Source of the DNA: Agelaius tricolor
Lineage: Eukaryota > Chordata > Aves > Passeriformes > Icteridae
NCBI GenBank assembly: GCA_023055355.1
Contig: JALJCS010000034.1
Location: 5,160,001-5,224,000, forward strand
DNA length: 64,000 nucleotides
Reading direction: 5' to 3'
This document shows, piece by piece, positions 1-13,085 of the stretch. Numbering within the stretch: position 1 is the first letter of the stretch; each line of letters begins with the position of its first letter. The notes below the pieces were generated by a model. It worked only from the letters and a program-made list of their open reading frames with translations, searched no databases and was not told where the DNA came from. The position numbers were made by a program, and so were the translations under genes.

Positions 1-1041
1 TAATCAAATACCATATGTATTATTAGCTTTTAACAATTATTGTAGCCTTTCCACAATGCTCTCATAGCTCCATTCAAATGGATATTAACAACACTAATGA
101 CTGTTGTTAAAGAGGCTATGGAACTTGCTCAGGTAGTTTTTCTTGGCCACGCTAAAGAAAAGCTCAGGTTCAGAGGTGAACAGGAGTCATTATGACCTTT
201 ATTATTTAAAATGTATTCTCATTGGCATTGTCTGCCAGTTTATTTACACAACAGTTTTTCCTGATTCATGTTTTGCCTCCCTGGATTGTTGGAGTCCTTG
301 CTTTGAGCAACTTAGAACGTACAATGGATGTGATTGTCTTAGTGATGAGATACTGAGAGGAAATATCTGAGTCCTTCAGGTTCCTCCTTCCAGTGAGCTC
401 CAGCAATACTTTATTTAATCATTTTCTAATTGAATATATGCAGCATTTGTTCCCTTTCAAGAGGAGGGAGGATGTCAGCTAATTATATGCTTCATACCAG
501 GATGGGAGTGATTAGGTAATTATATATCTCCAATAGCAGAATCTTCTAGAGGAGCTGTTTCTTGTGGAGGGACTTTATCTGTTTTCCCTTTCTTTTCACA
601 GGATTTGCTCAGTAGAAATATATCCCTGGGCTTTTCTTTACCAGGATATTGCCACTGGAAAGTTGTATTCTACAGATATCAAGGAGAAATTAAATACAAA
701 CAGAAACACTAGGGAAGTATTATAGCAGAAGATCACATATGATGATAAAGCAGTAGCACTTTTGCATATATAGTACAAAGCACACCCCACACTAATGCAA
801 ACACCAAGCACAGCAATTTCCATTATCCTTCAGGCATATTCATCACAGATTTTTTTTTTTTTTTGGCCCTAGAATTAGCTTGGAGAGTAACAAAAATCAG
901 AGGTTTTAAGTCGATTTCATTTGCTGAGATTAAAGCAGAAAGATTAAATGAACAGCAAACAGTGCCAAAAGTTTGGATATCAACACTGTCATTCTTGCAA
1001 ACTTTTCCAGAGCTATAAATCTTCCACATTTTGCTCAAGGA

Positions 1042-1062
1042 TTTTTTTTTTTTTTTTTTTTT
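1042..1062. repeat. T21 homopolymer
   Basis: Twenty-one uninterrupted T residues in intergenic DNA. A second T15 tract lies at 850-864. No retrocopy is evident next to either tract. Confidence 0.9.
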
Positions 1063-1589
1063 AGTGACTTGATGAAAGGCAGCAGCACTTTACGGATATT
1101 ATAAGTGGTGCAAAATGATTGGTAGCCTTGGGAATTCTCTCCGCTTGGAACGACATTTAAAATCTATGAAATTTAATTAAAAATACATATATCATAATTG
1201 CTGTGCCTAGTTCTCCTCAGCACTCTGCTATCCCATCTAAACCATCCCATTTTCCATTTTTCCTGCACAATGGCTCTGAGCTGGCTGGCATGAACTGTTG
1301 TGACTCTATCAAAAGGAGCTGGTGCAATGTCAGAGCTTTTTCCCCTCTGCTAAACCGAGGCACAAGCAATTTAGCACCATACACTTGGGAGTTCATAATC
1401 CCTGACACAGGACACTGTAACCATGAAGCCACTGACCAGAAGCCCCATCAGAGATGCTCAGCTTGTATAATCCTGAAGATAGGAGAAGCTTTAAGGCTTT
1501 AAACCATTTTCCTAGCAGTCCAGACAGTCCTCTCAAAGCATATTTGAAGATGATTTATTTTTTTATCTGGTACTTATGCAGCTCACATT

Positions 1590-1672
1590 CCCTGCCCATG
1601 GCGGGGGGGGTTGTGGAACTGGAGGATGTTTAAGGTCTCTTCCAACCCAAAACGTTCCATGGTTCTGTTATA
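1590..1672 (+). mobile_element. Short CR1 LINE 3' end
   Basis: About 80 bp matching the end of avian CR1: a G-rich run, then GTTTAAGGTCTCTTCCAACC and a diverged copy of the terminal TTCTATGATTCT motif (TTCCATGGTTCTG). Only the tail is present. Confidence 0.75.
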
Positions 1673-2889
1673 GAACCCTACAAATAAAAACATTTGCAGA
1701 AAAGGTTTGTGGTTTTCCACAAGTTTTTATCTCCATGATGAGGATGAGCTGGTTTTGGAGAAAGCAGGTGATGCACAGCAGAGAGTGTAATGTTGAGCAG
1801 CACTGGTAAAACAAAGCTGAAAACCTTGCCTGGATTTTGGTTTCCATGCCATAAATCTCACGTCTTCCCTTGTTCTCCACCCAGACAGCATCCTAGTGAC
1901 AGCAAATGTCATCCCTTTTATTTGTTTGCTGTGAAATCTCCTGCTCTTGTCAGAACCACTGATAATCCTCACGGATGGAACAAGCCCTTGGTTGCAAAAG
2001 AAGTGGAAATACCACATTGATATCCTCTTTTCCACACCGGCAGGGTGAGAACTTGGCCATTCCTTGGCATCTGGATGGGATGCCCTCTGCAGCACCTCCT
2101 CCTCCCCTCTTTAACTTTCCTCTCTGTAAAACAAGAGCCACAATTACTGCCCTCCTCTGTGGTTTGATGCAGTTACTGCCACTCTCAGAACCTCTTTAAA
2201 GCTGAAAGTACATTCTAATTTAGCTCAATTTAAAAAGGTTTCTTTTTTTTTTTTAATAAGAGAACCTTTACTTTTTGTTTTTTTAAGCAGCCCTTTCAAA
2301 TTCATATTTTATGAGTTCCTTTAGCTTAAATTGGCAGAGCAATTGTCTCTCTTAGAAAGTCTTGAAGTAGCAAAGATATTAGTTAGGCATTACAAACTAA
2401 CTAATTAGGCCTTCAATTATCATTAAAATTGTTTTTTTAACAGCTATCTGCTGATATGAAAACCTTTTGATCCTATAATAGGGCTTGAAGTATCACAGTG
2501 CTCAAAACAAAGATTAGGTTACTCTTACATTAAATGTCTCTATTTATATAGAAACTATTTCTGTCTAAACATTACAAAGGAGATTGTATTATCACAAGCA
2601 ATTATTTCAGAAATAATTAAAAGGCTTTTTTCCCCTTCAAAATGAAATTTGAGCTCAGCTACAATCAAAACACTTCCCAGTTTTGTTTTTGTTACATCAG
2701 CAAAACCTTAAGAAGTCACATTTAAGAACACAATCTATAGAATACCTTGATATACCTAATGTATTTAAAAAGAAGGTTATTTTCTCAAGGAAAAAAGCTC
2801 TAGGAGACATCCTTTCTAAACACCTTAACAAGGAGGAGGTCTCCTACTCTTTAAAAAGATTCTGCTGATAATTTATTACCTTTTTTTTA

Positions 2890-3240
2890 AATAATAAAAA
2901 AAAATTAAAATCCCAACACCCAACTGGCTGCCTTAATTACAGTGTGCAGCGGCATCTCCTCAAATTAAAGGTTATTGTCAAACACTCTCTGCAAGACAAT
3001 GTTAAACCAAATGGAAAGATATAAAAATACATGCCAGGGTTTATGCAGTAGAGAGCTGGAGGCAACAGGCCTTGTTTTATGGTGAATTAAAAAAAAGGCA
3101 TCGTTCTCATTAACACTCATTGTGTCTGAATGGAGCCAGCAATTGCCCTGGGGTCTATATAATTAGCTTTAACACCTGCTTTAATAAAAGAAGGATACAG
3201 GAGGATGTGAACTATCATTTTCTGCAGGTCCTGAGTACTC
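2890..3240. promoter_or_regulatory. Candidate conserved non-coding element
   Basis: AT-rich, non-repetitive sequence rich in homeodomain-type cores (TTAATTAC, GAATTAAA, TAATTAGC) that has the texture of a deeply conserved vertebrate enhancer rather than neutrally decayed DNA. It has no coding frame or known repeat. The block at about 2220-2640 (ACTAACTAATTAGG) looks similar. The call rests on appearance only; no alignment was possible. Confidence 0.3.
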
Positions 3241-3305
3241 AAGGAACCTCTGCTAGATTCCTTCTGCTGGGAAGAAAGACACTTCTGTTCCCCTAACTGA
3301 AATAA

Positions 3306-3354
<49 letters not shown>

Positions 3355-3361
3355 CAACAAC
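3306..3361. repeat. (TAA)n microsatellite passing into (CAA)n
   Basis: About 15 TAA units run directly into four CAA units. It is a simple trinucleotide repeat in intergenic DNA. Confidence 0.95.
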
Positions 3362-3443
3362 ATCATTAGCAACTAGGTTTGGTTTAGTAATGACATTTCT
3401 GTCTGTCAAAAAGCTGGTGGTGAGGAATGAAGAAGCACCACCA

Positions 3444-3529
3444 AGGAGGTAGAGAGGCACCTTATCAGTTCTGGGGAGGCATCACCAGGAGGTAGAGAGG
3501 CACCTTATCAGTTCTGGGGAGGCATCACC
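3444..3529. repeat. Perfect 43-bp tandem duplication
   Basis: The 43-bp unit at 3444-3486, starting AGGAGGTAGAGAGGCACC and ending GGGGAGGCATCACC, is repeated exactly at 3487-3529. No mismatch separates the two copies, so the duplication is recent or recently homogenised. The copy number may vary among individuals. Confidence 0.97.
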
Positions 3530-6500
3530 ACAAATGCCTGTCCCCTAGGTGAGGTTACAGAGCATCTCAGGAGAAGGTTTTCATACACAAGGCATGGGGA
3601 CAACAGGAGGACAAAAGTAGAAAGGGATTAAAAAGACAGAAAAGAGAAGGAGCATTTCCTGTACCCTTTTTCCTTCATATTGCAGTCAGGCTGTGTGCAA
3701 AAAATATCTTTTAATTCTTCTTGAGAGACCCCCAAGAAGCAGCACAGGCATCCAGCATCCATCAGATGCCTTTGCCTGCAGCACTAGATGTATTTTTATG
3801 GGATTTTTTATATCACCTACAGATCTGGTGTGACTCTGCTTAACTTGTGAAATCTGATCACAGCAGTAGGTGATATGACTTTAGGCAGAGCTGTGCCTCT
3901 AAGGAAGAGAGGAATGACTGTAGTGCAGTAAATAACAGCACCAGAAGCTCTGTACAACATGACTTTCAGGCTGATTAAAGCTGCCTCAGATGCCAAATTT
4001 GTGTGATCTTCTACCAGGCTTGTTAACTGTTCAGAAGCTGCTATTGATGGAGGTTTTAAGACAGAGGAATGTAAGTCCTGACCCATGGAGAGGGAGATTA
4101 CACAGTAGCTACTTCATCTCCTGTAGTCAGCTCCAGACAGTTTGCTGTGAGTAAATAAACATCGTTATCCACTCTTATGGAGGAACAAAGGCATTATTTC
4201 TGTTCTTATTAATCAGCTCAGCACAGTTCACCATAACATTTTCCTACAAATAGAGATTACCTTTCTTTTCCTCACCCCTGATGGCTCCAGCTGCACCAAT
4301 CTAAAGCTGACTTCAATGAAGCTACTCTAGATGTAAAGGAAATATGGTTATACCTGAGGATTATAAACCTGGTGGGTTTTCTGGGCAATTTGAGATGAAA
4401 GAATCACAGCATGGTGTGGGTTGGAAAGGACCAACCCCCCTGCAATGAGAGGAGAATCCTCCTCAATTAGCTCAGGTTGCTCAGGGCCCCATCTAACAAA
4501 GCCTTGAATGTTTCCAGGGACGAGGCCTCCACCACCTCTCTGGGCAACCTGTTTCACCATCCTCATCCTGAAAACCTCTCCCTTATATATGTATGACCTC
4601 CCCTTGTAGCTTTTTTCCTGGACAAGGCATCAGGATTTATGATCCTTGCCTGTTGGACACACCAGATTCCAGGCCTATGTGTTTTTTATGACCATGAACC
4701 CGACTCCCTTCAGCTGGACCAAAAATACAAATTAATCTATTCTGTGAAAGCACACATGCCTCATTTGGTTTATTCTGAGCAGAATCTCTGAAATGTTACA
4801 CCTCAGCAGATAAGACGCCCGTGCTCAGGTTTTAGATCCATAGGGTGCTTGGAATGATTAAATCAAGGGAAAAATATGCCAGAGGAGGAAATGAGCTTCC
4901 TCCCCCATGCTCCCTGGTGCCATCTCACCTGCTTTTAAGCCTCACCACTGCTCCCCACAAAGCCAAGTCATGTCTGTGCCTCTTCCCATGTCCCTGATGG
5001 ATGGCAGCCAGAGGAAAGCCAGGAAGCAGAGCAACAAGAGACTGGAATATGCTTGCTCATACTTCCGAGTGTTTTTGATGAATAAAACAAGATAAAAGCA
5101 GGTAAAACCCTACACTTTAGAAAACCTGGCACATGGCAGATTTACAAGCTGCTATAGGGAAAAGACTGGAGAGTTAAAGCTGGGTGAAGATTAAAATTTT
5201 ATGTATAAAGACTTCAGGCTCAACACCCAAAAGCCACCCTGACCCAGAGATCTAAAGGGAAAAAACGTGCACCAAATCAGCTGAAAAATGCTGCCTGCTC
5301 ATGTCAAGGTCCCCATTTTTATGCCTGCCTTTTATTTCTGTAAGTTTTACTTAAAAAAGCTGAAGTAACAAAATCACAAAAGGAAACGCTTCAGTGATTT
5401 CAAACTTCGCAGAAAATTAAAATTGGAGCTGACTCTGAGTCTTCTTTCCACAGAAGAGTTTCAATTTAGATGAATTGCTGCTATTTTCATATATATAGCA
5501 ATGTATAATAAAAATGTATATATTATGTATATAATTATATATGTAATTGCTATAAAAAACAGCAGTACCCTCATCTTTGCTGGTTTCAAATGCCTCCTCA
5601 GGGGAGTTAAAAAAGAAGCAGTTTCTAGTTTGGATGTAAAGACAGAGGGAAGGAAGGCAGGCAGAGCTTTGCTCAGTGCATTTTGCAGGCAGTGAGGTGG
5701 AAGGGAGGATGGATGAGCCCTGTGGAGCGTGCCAGTGACTGCACAGGCTGCTCACAGAGCTAATGGGGAACGTGTTCAGAAACCAGCTTGCACCACAACA
5801 AAGAAATTAATCACAAATTGTTGGCACGAGCCTGAAAACAATTTCTCTGGGTCTGTAATGACTGCAGCTGTATTGGGCTCCGAGTCTCAACAGCATTTAT
5901 AGTCATCAAAATACTGTACTATAAACATCAATTCACGGGGCCAAACTTCCACTGGATGTAAGGATTTTGAAAAGAGAGTGTATATATATAGATATGTTTT
6001 AAATCTGTATTGCAATTTGCCAGCACAATCTCCAGTGTCTTGTGGTTATGAAAGTCTGCAAAGCTAGTGGAGGAAAAACAGCATAAAAATGGGATGGGAC
6101 AAATGCTCAAGGTTTTTCCCTGTCACCATGCCTCAGGATTGAGATACAGCACAAGTTTAGCACAGTGCCACAGCTGGGACTAACTCATGGCTACAGCCAA
6201 AGCATATTTAATCTCTTAGACATAAACATCTTTTATTTTCCTTAAACCCAGCTTGAGCGCAGGACTGGTCCAAGAGCAAAAAAAGGATAGTGGCAAGAAA
6301 GCCTGCAATCAGTTTTTGATCTGTCCCCTAGGATGAAAGAGGAATATGTGAGTCATTTTCTTGTACAATGGAGAAGCCTGGATCCCTCTGCATCTGGTTA
6401 AAGCCAAGGACTGGCCAAACCGTATTCTGCTGTGATTTGTCACAGATTAAATGCAATCATAAATGTTTCTGGAAGTATTTTTTCATGGGTTTTGAACTGG

Positions 6501-8109
6501 GCAATAAAACGCTGTTCTTTCAGTGGAATTTCAGCCACAGAACTCTTATACTAATGCCTACTGTAAAGTGATCAATAAGTGATAAATGACTGACATTCTG
6601 GTCCTTTGCACTGAACAATGGAATGCTGAAGGACAGTGACAGTTGTTCCCGTGGGATTTACTTTATTGTTTTCTGCCTCTTTTCAGACTCATGCTTTGAG
6701 TCTTTTTTCACTAATGTTTCATAAGCTGTTATTGAAGCAATAAAAACAGAGATAGGGAAAGCATTTGGGAGTTGTGCCTGCATTTTCATACATGATATTG
6801 CATTGTTCTTTCTGAGATGCTGCAGTCTGCTGGGAGGAAAGGGACTCAGGGTTGCTTTCTTTCATTTTATTTAACTAATTTTTAAAAGCAATATGGAAAT
6901 TCTTGCTGTGTGAAGTAGCTTTCCCCTTTTAGTCAGCCGTTCACCCACTGCCAGATGAAATAGTAACAGTGAGTGAAGCAGTATTTATTCCATCATGCTC
7001 AGCTTGGATTACTTTAAACTAAACCAATTCTCACTACACAGTAAACTTCAGTTTGAACAGTTATTTGGGGATTAAAGAGGTTATGGAAAATGAGCAGAGA
7101 TGTTGTTCTGTACCTGGTGCTGGAGGGGGAATCCTGCCAAGAAGGTGGAGATGGGCTCTGTGCTGATGGCAGCCCTGGGCTGAGACACGCTGGGTCTCTC
7201 CACTTGGTGCTGCCTCCGAGGATGCTGTGCTGGCTCTAACCACCTCCTCCTGCCCGCATGAATGTGCCCTGTAGGAGCCAGCACAGGTCAGGAAAAGCCA
7301 GCGCTGCCCTGGGGCCAGTAATCCTGCTGTTCTCTGTGTGGATGTGTGAGCTCGGCATTCCCACGCACATCCCGCAGCGCTGATGGCACAGGGAGTGTAC
7401 CTGGAGACTCCCTGATTAATCTCAGCTAACAGAGGATGAGCTGTGTGTCATAACCTGGCTGCATTTCATGTTTGGAGAGAGATTCAAGCTCTTTGAATAG
7501 CCCTCAGCTGGTTCCCAGGGGAGCCAAGCCTGCTGGCAGCCAGCATTCCGGGCGGTGGCTGGAGTTATCCCCATAGGAAAGCTCCAGCCCTGGGTGCAGC
7601 GGCCACACCGCAGCCCCAGCAGAGCTGCACACAACCAGCTACTGCTGCCCTTAATTGCACAACAGACCCCGACTGCAAACGTCCCCAGAAGGGAAGAAAC
7701 ACACTCAAATAGCCTTATGTAATTCCAAACTAATACACGCCTGGATTAGAGTCCTCCTCTTCCTAAGGGAGGGGTCAGCACGCTGTGCTAGCCTGCTTTC
7801 CACCCTGGGGCTACGGCAGCGCCCTGATATCCAAAGTCCTCCCACCAGCTGTTCCCAAGCAGGGGACAGCCCAGACTACATTAGGAGGAGGATGAAGACA
7901 TTCTGTCCCTAACTTGATCATCAGATCACACCTTAACTTCGCAGGGCCTCTTGTGTAGCAACCTCTTGGGCAGAAGAGCAATGCTCTCTTCTCCCAAGGT
8001 AAAACTCCCATGCCTCACATCCCGTGCTCTATCCAGCCCAAGGACACCTTTCTAGTTTGGCTCTTGCACTGACAGCCCCTCCTCTGATGTGCCAAAAATG
8101 ACACACCCC
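3530..8109. other. Intergenic DNA downstream of ANKRD50, part 2
   Basis: Apart from the CR1 fragment at 4401-4612, I see no gene, RNA or clear repeat. The stretch at about 7090-7650 is GC-richer than its surroundings, with a few CpGs, but it shows no promoter structure. Confidence 0.75.
4401..4612 (-). mobile_element. CR1 LINE 3' fragment
   Basis: The plus strand begins GAATCACAGCATGGTGTGGG and then TTGGAAAGGACCAACCCCCC, which is the reverse complement of the CR1 3' tail. It continues through CCTCCACCACCTCTCTGGGC, AACCTGTTTCACC and the CCTTATAT motif of the CR1 3'UTR. It is eroded at its outer edge near 4612. Confidence 0.85.
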
Positions 8110-8405
8110 TGTGTTGCTTTGATTTTTTAAGATTTTCTAAGTCTTTTGATGTTTACATTCTTGTAGCAAACTTTCTCATACACTTTCTGTAAATAACTTA
8201 TTGTTTTGCATGCTTTTTATAGAAGAGAAATTTGATAGACTGTTGGTTTGTCCAGTGTCATTGGAGAGGTGGCACTGTCACCCTCCAATCCACTGTCACT
8301 TTTAGAAAACTATAAATGTTAGAGTCAGAAAATAAACTTCCCTTTTCTTCACCTTGAGAGCAGCGGTGCGTGCGCTCATGTTGTTTCGTGTCCTATACTG
8401 ACACA
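8110..8405 (+). mobile_element. Probable solo LTR (avian ERV type)
   Basis: A unit of about 296 bp starts TGTGTTGC and ends GACACA, with 5-bp flanks ACCCC and ACCCT that differ at one base. It has LTR architecture: a TATAAA-like motif at 8311, AATAAA at 8331-8336, and then a short GC-richer tail with CpGs (CAGCGGTGCGTGCG). The sequence resembles LTRs that I recall from passerine genomes. No internal retroviral part adjoins it. The ends and family are less certain than for the element at 29936. Confidence 0.5.
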
Positions 8406-11400
8406 ACCCTGGTGTGTTTTTGAAGGCTTTGATTCCCAGTGTCACCTCTCACTTGATCCTGAAGCACAGCTCTCTGGTTAGCCAGTGCTGCCCACCGTGG
8501 AGCTGGCTGCTCAGACAGGCATCCCACGCTTCCCCTGGGATGTAACAAACACACATGTACAGACCAAGCCTCTTTTCCACATCCCTCCTCTGTCTGTCCA
8601 TCTCCACGCTCAGCACTGCCCCACCCCCTGATAATTAGGATGCCTAAATGAGAACAGAGCAGATTTAACTGAGACTGGCTTTTCCATGTGAGGCACAGTG
8701 CCCACAGCCTGGCGGTGCTGCCAGAGTGGGAAAACTGGAGGAGCCAAGGAATACTTGGACCGTGGCGTTACCTAAGTTGTGGAAACCTGTTTTGTTCCTG
8801 AAGGAGTAGATTAGGAGTGTGGGGAATATCAAGTTTAAAGCAGCTCAACACTACTTGGCACCTTCTAGTCACTGTCCATGTGATCTGTGAAAATCCCAGA
8901 GTTAAATGAAAACAGATTGAAAAGGCAAACACAGTCATTATTTCTGCAGGGAAAGCGCTTTATCCTGGGGGTACGGCTTGGCAACCTGGGAGCTTAGGAA
9001 ACACAGAGGGAGTACATCTGCTGCAGTAATTTTCTTTTTCACCTGGTTCCTGCCGTGCTGCACAGCCGAGCAGTACCATGGAAATATGCTCCTGCCCCTG
9101 TGCTCCCCTTTGTGCCCACTGTTAATCTGGAAAACACTCATTTTTGAGAGTGTGCATTCCCCATTACCAGCATCTGATGGCTTTGGCTAAGAGCTGGAGA
9201 GGTGGTGAATCAGTATTCAAGTTTGTTCATGTTAATAAGGGAAGAATAATTTTGATGTTCTTGGGATCGTCTTGTCTCCATGCAAAAAGATCAACCAACT
9301 TCCCTACACGGATCTGGGGCACAGAAATGCTCCTTCTAGTTCGTTGCAAAACAGGTTTGCAGCAGAGGCAAGGAAATCCTTATGCTTCAAATACTATCTT
9401 CACTTTCTGCATTGTATAATGCTCATATGAACTGCTCCACATTCGCTGCAGACCAAATTCCTTTGGACATATAGAGACCAGGTATCAATCTACTCACAGC
9501 TTAAAACTTGTGTTCAGTAGCTGATTGTCCAGTGGTCTTACCCTTAAAGAACAAATATTATTTATAAATTACACTGCACTTTTTCAACCTCAGCCACTTA
9601 TTCCTGGTTTAGTTAGCACTGATTGACACAGGAAATATTAATGATAAAAACATTGTCTCTGAGTTGGGAAATCCCAGAACCACAAACAGCTAGAGAACAT
9701 TCAGAGGAAATAAATCATTGAAAATTTACCCTGTTGTTGTACTTTTCTATTCACATATTGGTCATTGCTAATGACAGATTGCAGGGCTGGATGAATTTCT
9801 GGTGTGTCCTGAAATGGCTGTTCTTAAATCCATCATCCCATCCTGGCAAAGAGGAAAGACTTACCCTTTTTAGAAAATAGGCTGCATGTAAATGAGCCAG
9901 CAGTGTGAGCCAAAAAGCACTTTAGTATCAATTTAGGCACAGATTTTGCTACCTTTCCTCAGGTGAAGGGAACCACACTCTTCAAATACTGCTATGGAAG
10001 TGGATTGGAACTGCTGAAGTCTCGACCCCATGTAGATAAGAATGTCTGTGAATAATTGTTCATTAATTTCACATGTTATAAAAAGTAATTAGCAAAAGCA
10101 TTTCAAAACCAACTCCATCCAGTGCTCTTGTGGGAAACCTCAGCACAAGCAGAGCGAATTAACCATGGTGTTACCAGGGCCAACACTGCAACAGAGTCAG
10201 AGCAAATGCGCTTCTGCCTCGCTCTGGGTCTGCAGTCAACAGCTCTGGCAGCCAAATGAGGACTCTCAATTATGCACCCTCTAATCATCTCAAGATTTGC
10301 TTTAGCAGTGAAGATTTTGGACGTGGCAAAGAGTGAGCTGCATTTTGAAGGCTTCAGAGATGACATGAGCCTTTCCTCCCTGCTTTTTTCTCATGCAACT
10401 AAACCTTGTACATCAGTGGTCCAGGTGCTTTTTGCTCCTGCTCCTGTAGGGAGAAGTCCAGATGGAAGGGAGAGTATGCAACTCCTCAGCTTCTGAAAAA
10501 CTTCTCTGCTTTGAGCACGGTGCCTGTAGAAGGATCTTGTCTCTCCACACCATGAATACCATCAAATGACAGCCTTCAGAAGCAGGCATCCCCATTAATT
10601 CGTCAGCAGGCTGACAGCTAACCAGGGCACGGGGGAGATGTGAAATGTTAGCACAGACAGAAACATTCAGCCTGCTTTATCTCCCCTTCAATTCAGAGTG
10701 TTACATTAGCAGAAAACTGGCACCAGGACACAAAGGCTTGGATGCATGCTCAGTACTGCCTCTCACAGAGCTCTCACCTGTCAACAAGGTTCCTGGATAA
10801 GCCTGGTTTTTTTCTATTTATATTTTTTTTCTGAAAGCTCTGATTGCAGTAGGAAAAATGAGCACAAGTCCAGAGAGAGCTTGGCAGGCTGTCCCCCTGT
10901 GCCACGCTGCTCAGCACGGGCCAGATGCAGTGAGGTGATCCCTGGTCCCCAGCCCAAGCAGGCAGGAATCTGCTGGCAGAGCAGCCTCCAGAGTGGAGCT
11001 GACTCCTCTCCCACAGCTCCAGCAGCCAGCCAGGAGCTGGAGCTGGCAGCACCCAGCTGCATGGACAGCCTCCAGCGAGCTGCACTGCAAATGCACAAAA
11101 AGCAACTAAAAAAAGCAACAGGAAAAAAAAAAAAGAAAAAAAGCAGGAGATGAGTTAATGCCAGACAACAGGTTATCCAAGGCAGCAGAATTGCCTAGTG
11201 CTGGGAGAGGCCCAGGGGCTTTTCCTGACGTTGTTTTGAGCCTGTTCAGTGACTGACAGAGCAAATGCATCCTCATCTCAGTATTTCTCCTGTGGTTTCT
11301 GTGAAGCGCTTTGGGATTTACTGGCGAATAGTAACACCTTTTGTGAGAGCAACAGAACTATCAACAACACTATGATCAAAGCTGGAGCAAGACTGGAGGG

Positions 11401-12954
11401 CTTTATTCTTGGGGAAAACACAATGTGAACCAGATAGCCAGCATAATGGAAAATGACAGAATAAATCATAATAAAGGTACACTCTGTCATTTATGGATAA
11501 AGTTTTGAGTTTTAAAGTCTCTCTCTGAGATTGCCTAATGTTCACCAAGACATAACAAACACACAACAGCTCTGCTCACAGCCTTAACTCTAAGAGGAGA
11601 GAATTTTATTACTTATCTTACTATTTCAAAACAACTTTTCCACTAAGAGATGCAGGCTTAAAAGTTGTTACATTAAAAAAGTTATTGGGGGAAATAAAAA
11701 AACAAAACCAACAACCAGACCCCAATGCCTTATTCTGTCCCGGCAACCAGCAAATTACATTGTAATTCTAAAGGCCAATCTGTTTATATTATCTACATAC
11801 ACATTTGGACTCTTTTGCCAATAGGATATGGAGTCCCATACCCTGTTTCTGTGACTCTTTGTAGCACAAGATGATTAGGATTTAGATCAAGGCCAAACTC
11901 TCATTGCTGTCTCCCCAAGGGCCTCCAACTGAAAGGCTTTAGTTTGCTCTGCCAAACAATATCAGCTTTCTTGTGGAAAATACATGTAATACACAAGCCA
12001 AATTGTAGCAGGGATCTCACAGAGGAGGTGAAGCATTATTTAATGGGACTGTGTATATTCCACAGAATAAGAGATTTAAAATAGGTGTTGAGAAATTTTA
12101 TTTAAATATTATTACAGTGCTTATCTGAAGAAAATGTCTGTCTCTGGGACATAATAAAACTTATTCAAAGATTAATTAAGTGAAAATTCTTTGCTTCAGT
12201 AAAAAATAGCCACTGAATTAAAGCATCTCATACTTTGTTGTTTCAGACTGAAAACTTAACAAAAGAGGGTCAATAATTGCTGTGAGAAACAACAGAAATC
12301 CACAGAAAACAAGTCAGCAGACAATGACAATTTTGCCATTCACCTAATCTCAGGAATCAGTCGAGCTGTGTGAACCAGAATACCTGGGGGAGAAACCTGA
12401 AGCATCATTTGCAGAAGGCACAGCCAAACTCCTCCTGCACACTCAAAAAGCCTCTGCAGAGAAATCATGGTGGCTCTACGATCTGAAGAAGTGAGACAAG
12501 ATCACAAAGGGTATTATTATTGCAAGGACCAGGAAACTTCTCTCCCCTACCTTTTCTAATAACACATTGAAGAAAAATGAGTAGCCACCCTCAGTAAGAG
12601 AGCTTTTGCTTAAGCTGAAAATACTGTAGAGAAACACTCATCAAGGCAATAATTAACAAAACCCATTTGAACTTGTTAAGAACTTACAGCAACTGAAATA
12701 GTTAATTTATTGGCCCTTGTGCTATTTACAGTACATAATGGTCACTTTAAAGAGAAGGACATGCAGCAAATCTTCTCCTGCACATGCTCAAAGCCACAGG
12801 AATTAATGCCAGGGTCTGAGGTTGGCTAGCCTGGGCTGCTTACTGGAAACACACATCACGCTTCATTTAGTACTACATGAAAGTTAATCAAGTTTAATAA
12901 CCTTTTCCTGAAATGTCCCAGGAAATGAGGTAGAAAAATTAAAACAGTTAGATG
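8406..12954. other. Intergenic DNA between the LTR at 8.1 kb and the ANKRD50 3' end
   Basis: No supported gene. Frames at 10746-11153 and on the opposite strand overlap each other and end in an A-rich tract, with no domain. AT-rich stretches at about 11740-11960 and 12030-12260 look non-repetitive and could be conserved, but nothing in them can be named. Confidence 0.75.
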
Positions 12955-12974
12955 TCTGCTGAAAAGCAAATATA

Positions 12975-12980
12975 TTTATT
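12975..12980 (-). terminator. Likely distal polyadenylation signal of ANKRD50
   Basis: TTTATT on the plus strand reads AATAAA on the minus strand. On the minus strand it is followed within about 35 nt by U-rich sequence, and upstream it is preceded by AT-rich sequence containing TGTACATT and TGTAAATA. Cleavage would fall at about 12950-12965. It is the most 3'-end-like site in the region, but other AATAAA hexamers exist. Confidence 0.45.
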
Positions 12981-13077
12981 ATGCACTTTAATATACACAG
13001 GGATTTTCGCTTAATATAATACAAGGAATAAAATAAAAATTTTACAATGTGAAATTCATTCAATGTACATTAAAGGC

Positions 13078-13085
13078 TATTTACA
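13078..13085 (-). promoter_or_regulatory. Pumilio-type element TGTAAATA in the predicted 3'UTR
   Basis: TATTTACA on the plus strand is TGTAAATA on the minus strand, an exact match to the PUM1/PUM2 consensus TGTANATA. It lies about 100 nt upstream of the proposed poly(A) signal, in the orientation of the transcript. An 8-mer in AT-rich DNA occurs often by chance, so function is uncertain. Confidence 0.3.

Larger units (their letters stand above)
1..3300. other. Intergenic DNA downstream of ANKRD50, part 1
   Basis: AT-rich DNA without a supported gene. It contains T tracts, one CR1 tail at 1590-1672 and AT-rich blocks with homeodomain-like motifs at about 1080-1200, 2220-2640 and 2890-3240 that may be conserved elements. 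The short open frames have no recognisable domains. Confidence 0.8.

Noticed and set aside
10746..11153. 135-codon plus-strand frame with overlapping minus-strand frames
   Set aside because: It ends in an A-rich low-complexity tract, three competing frames overlap it, and no domain is seen.
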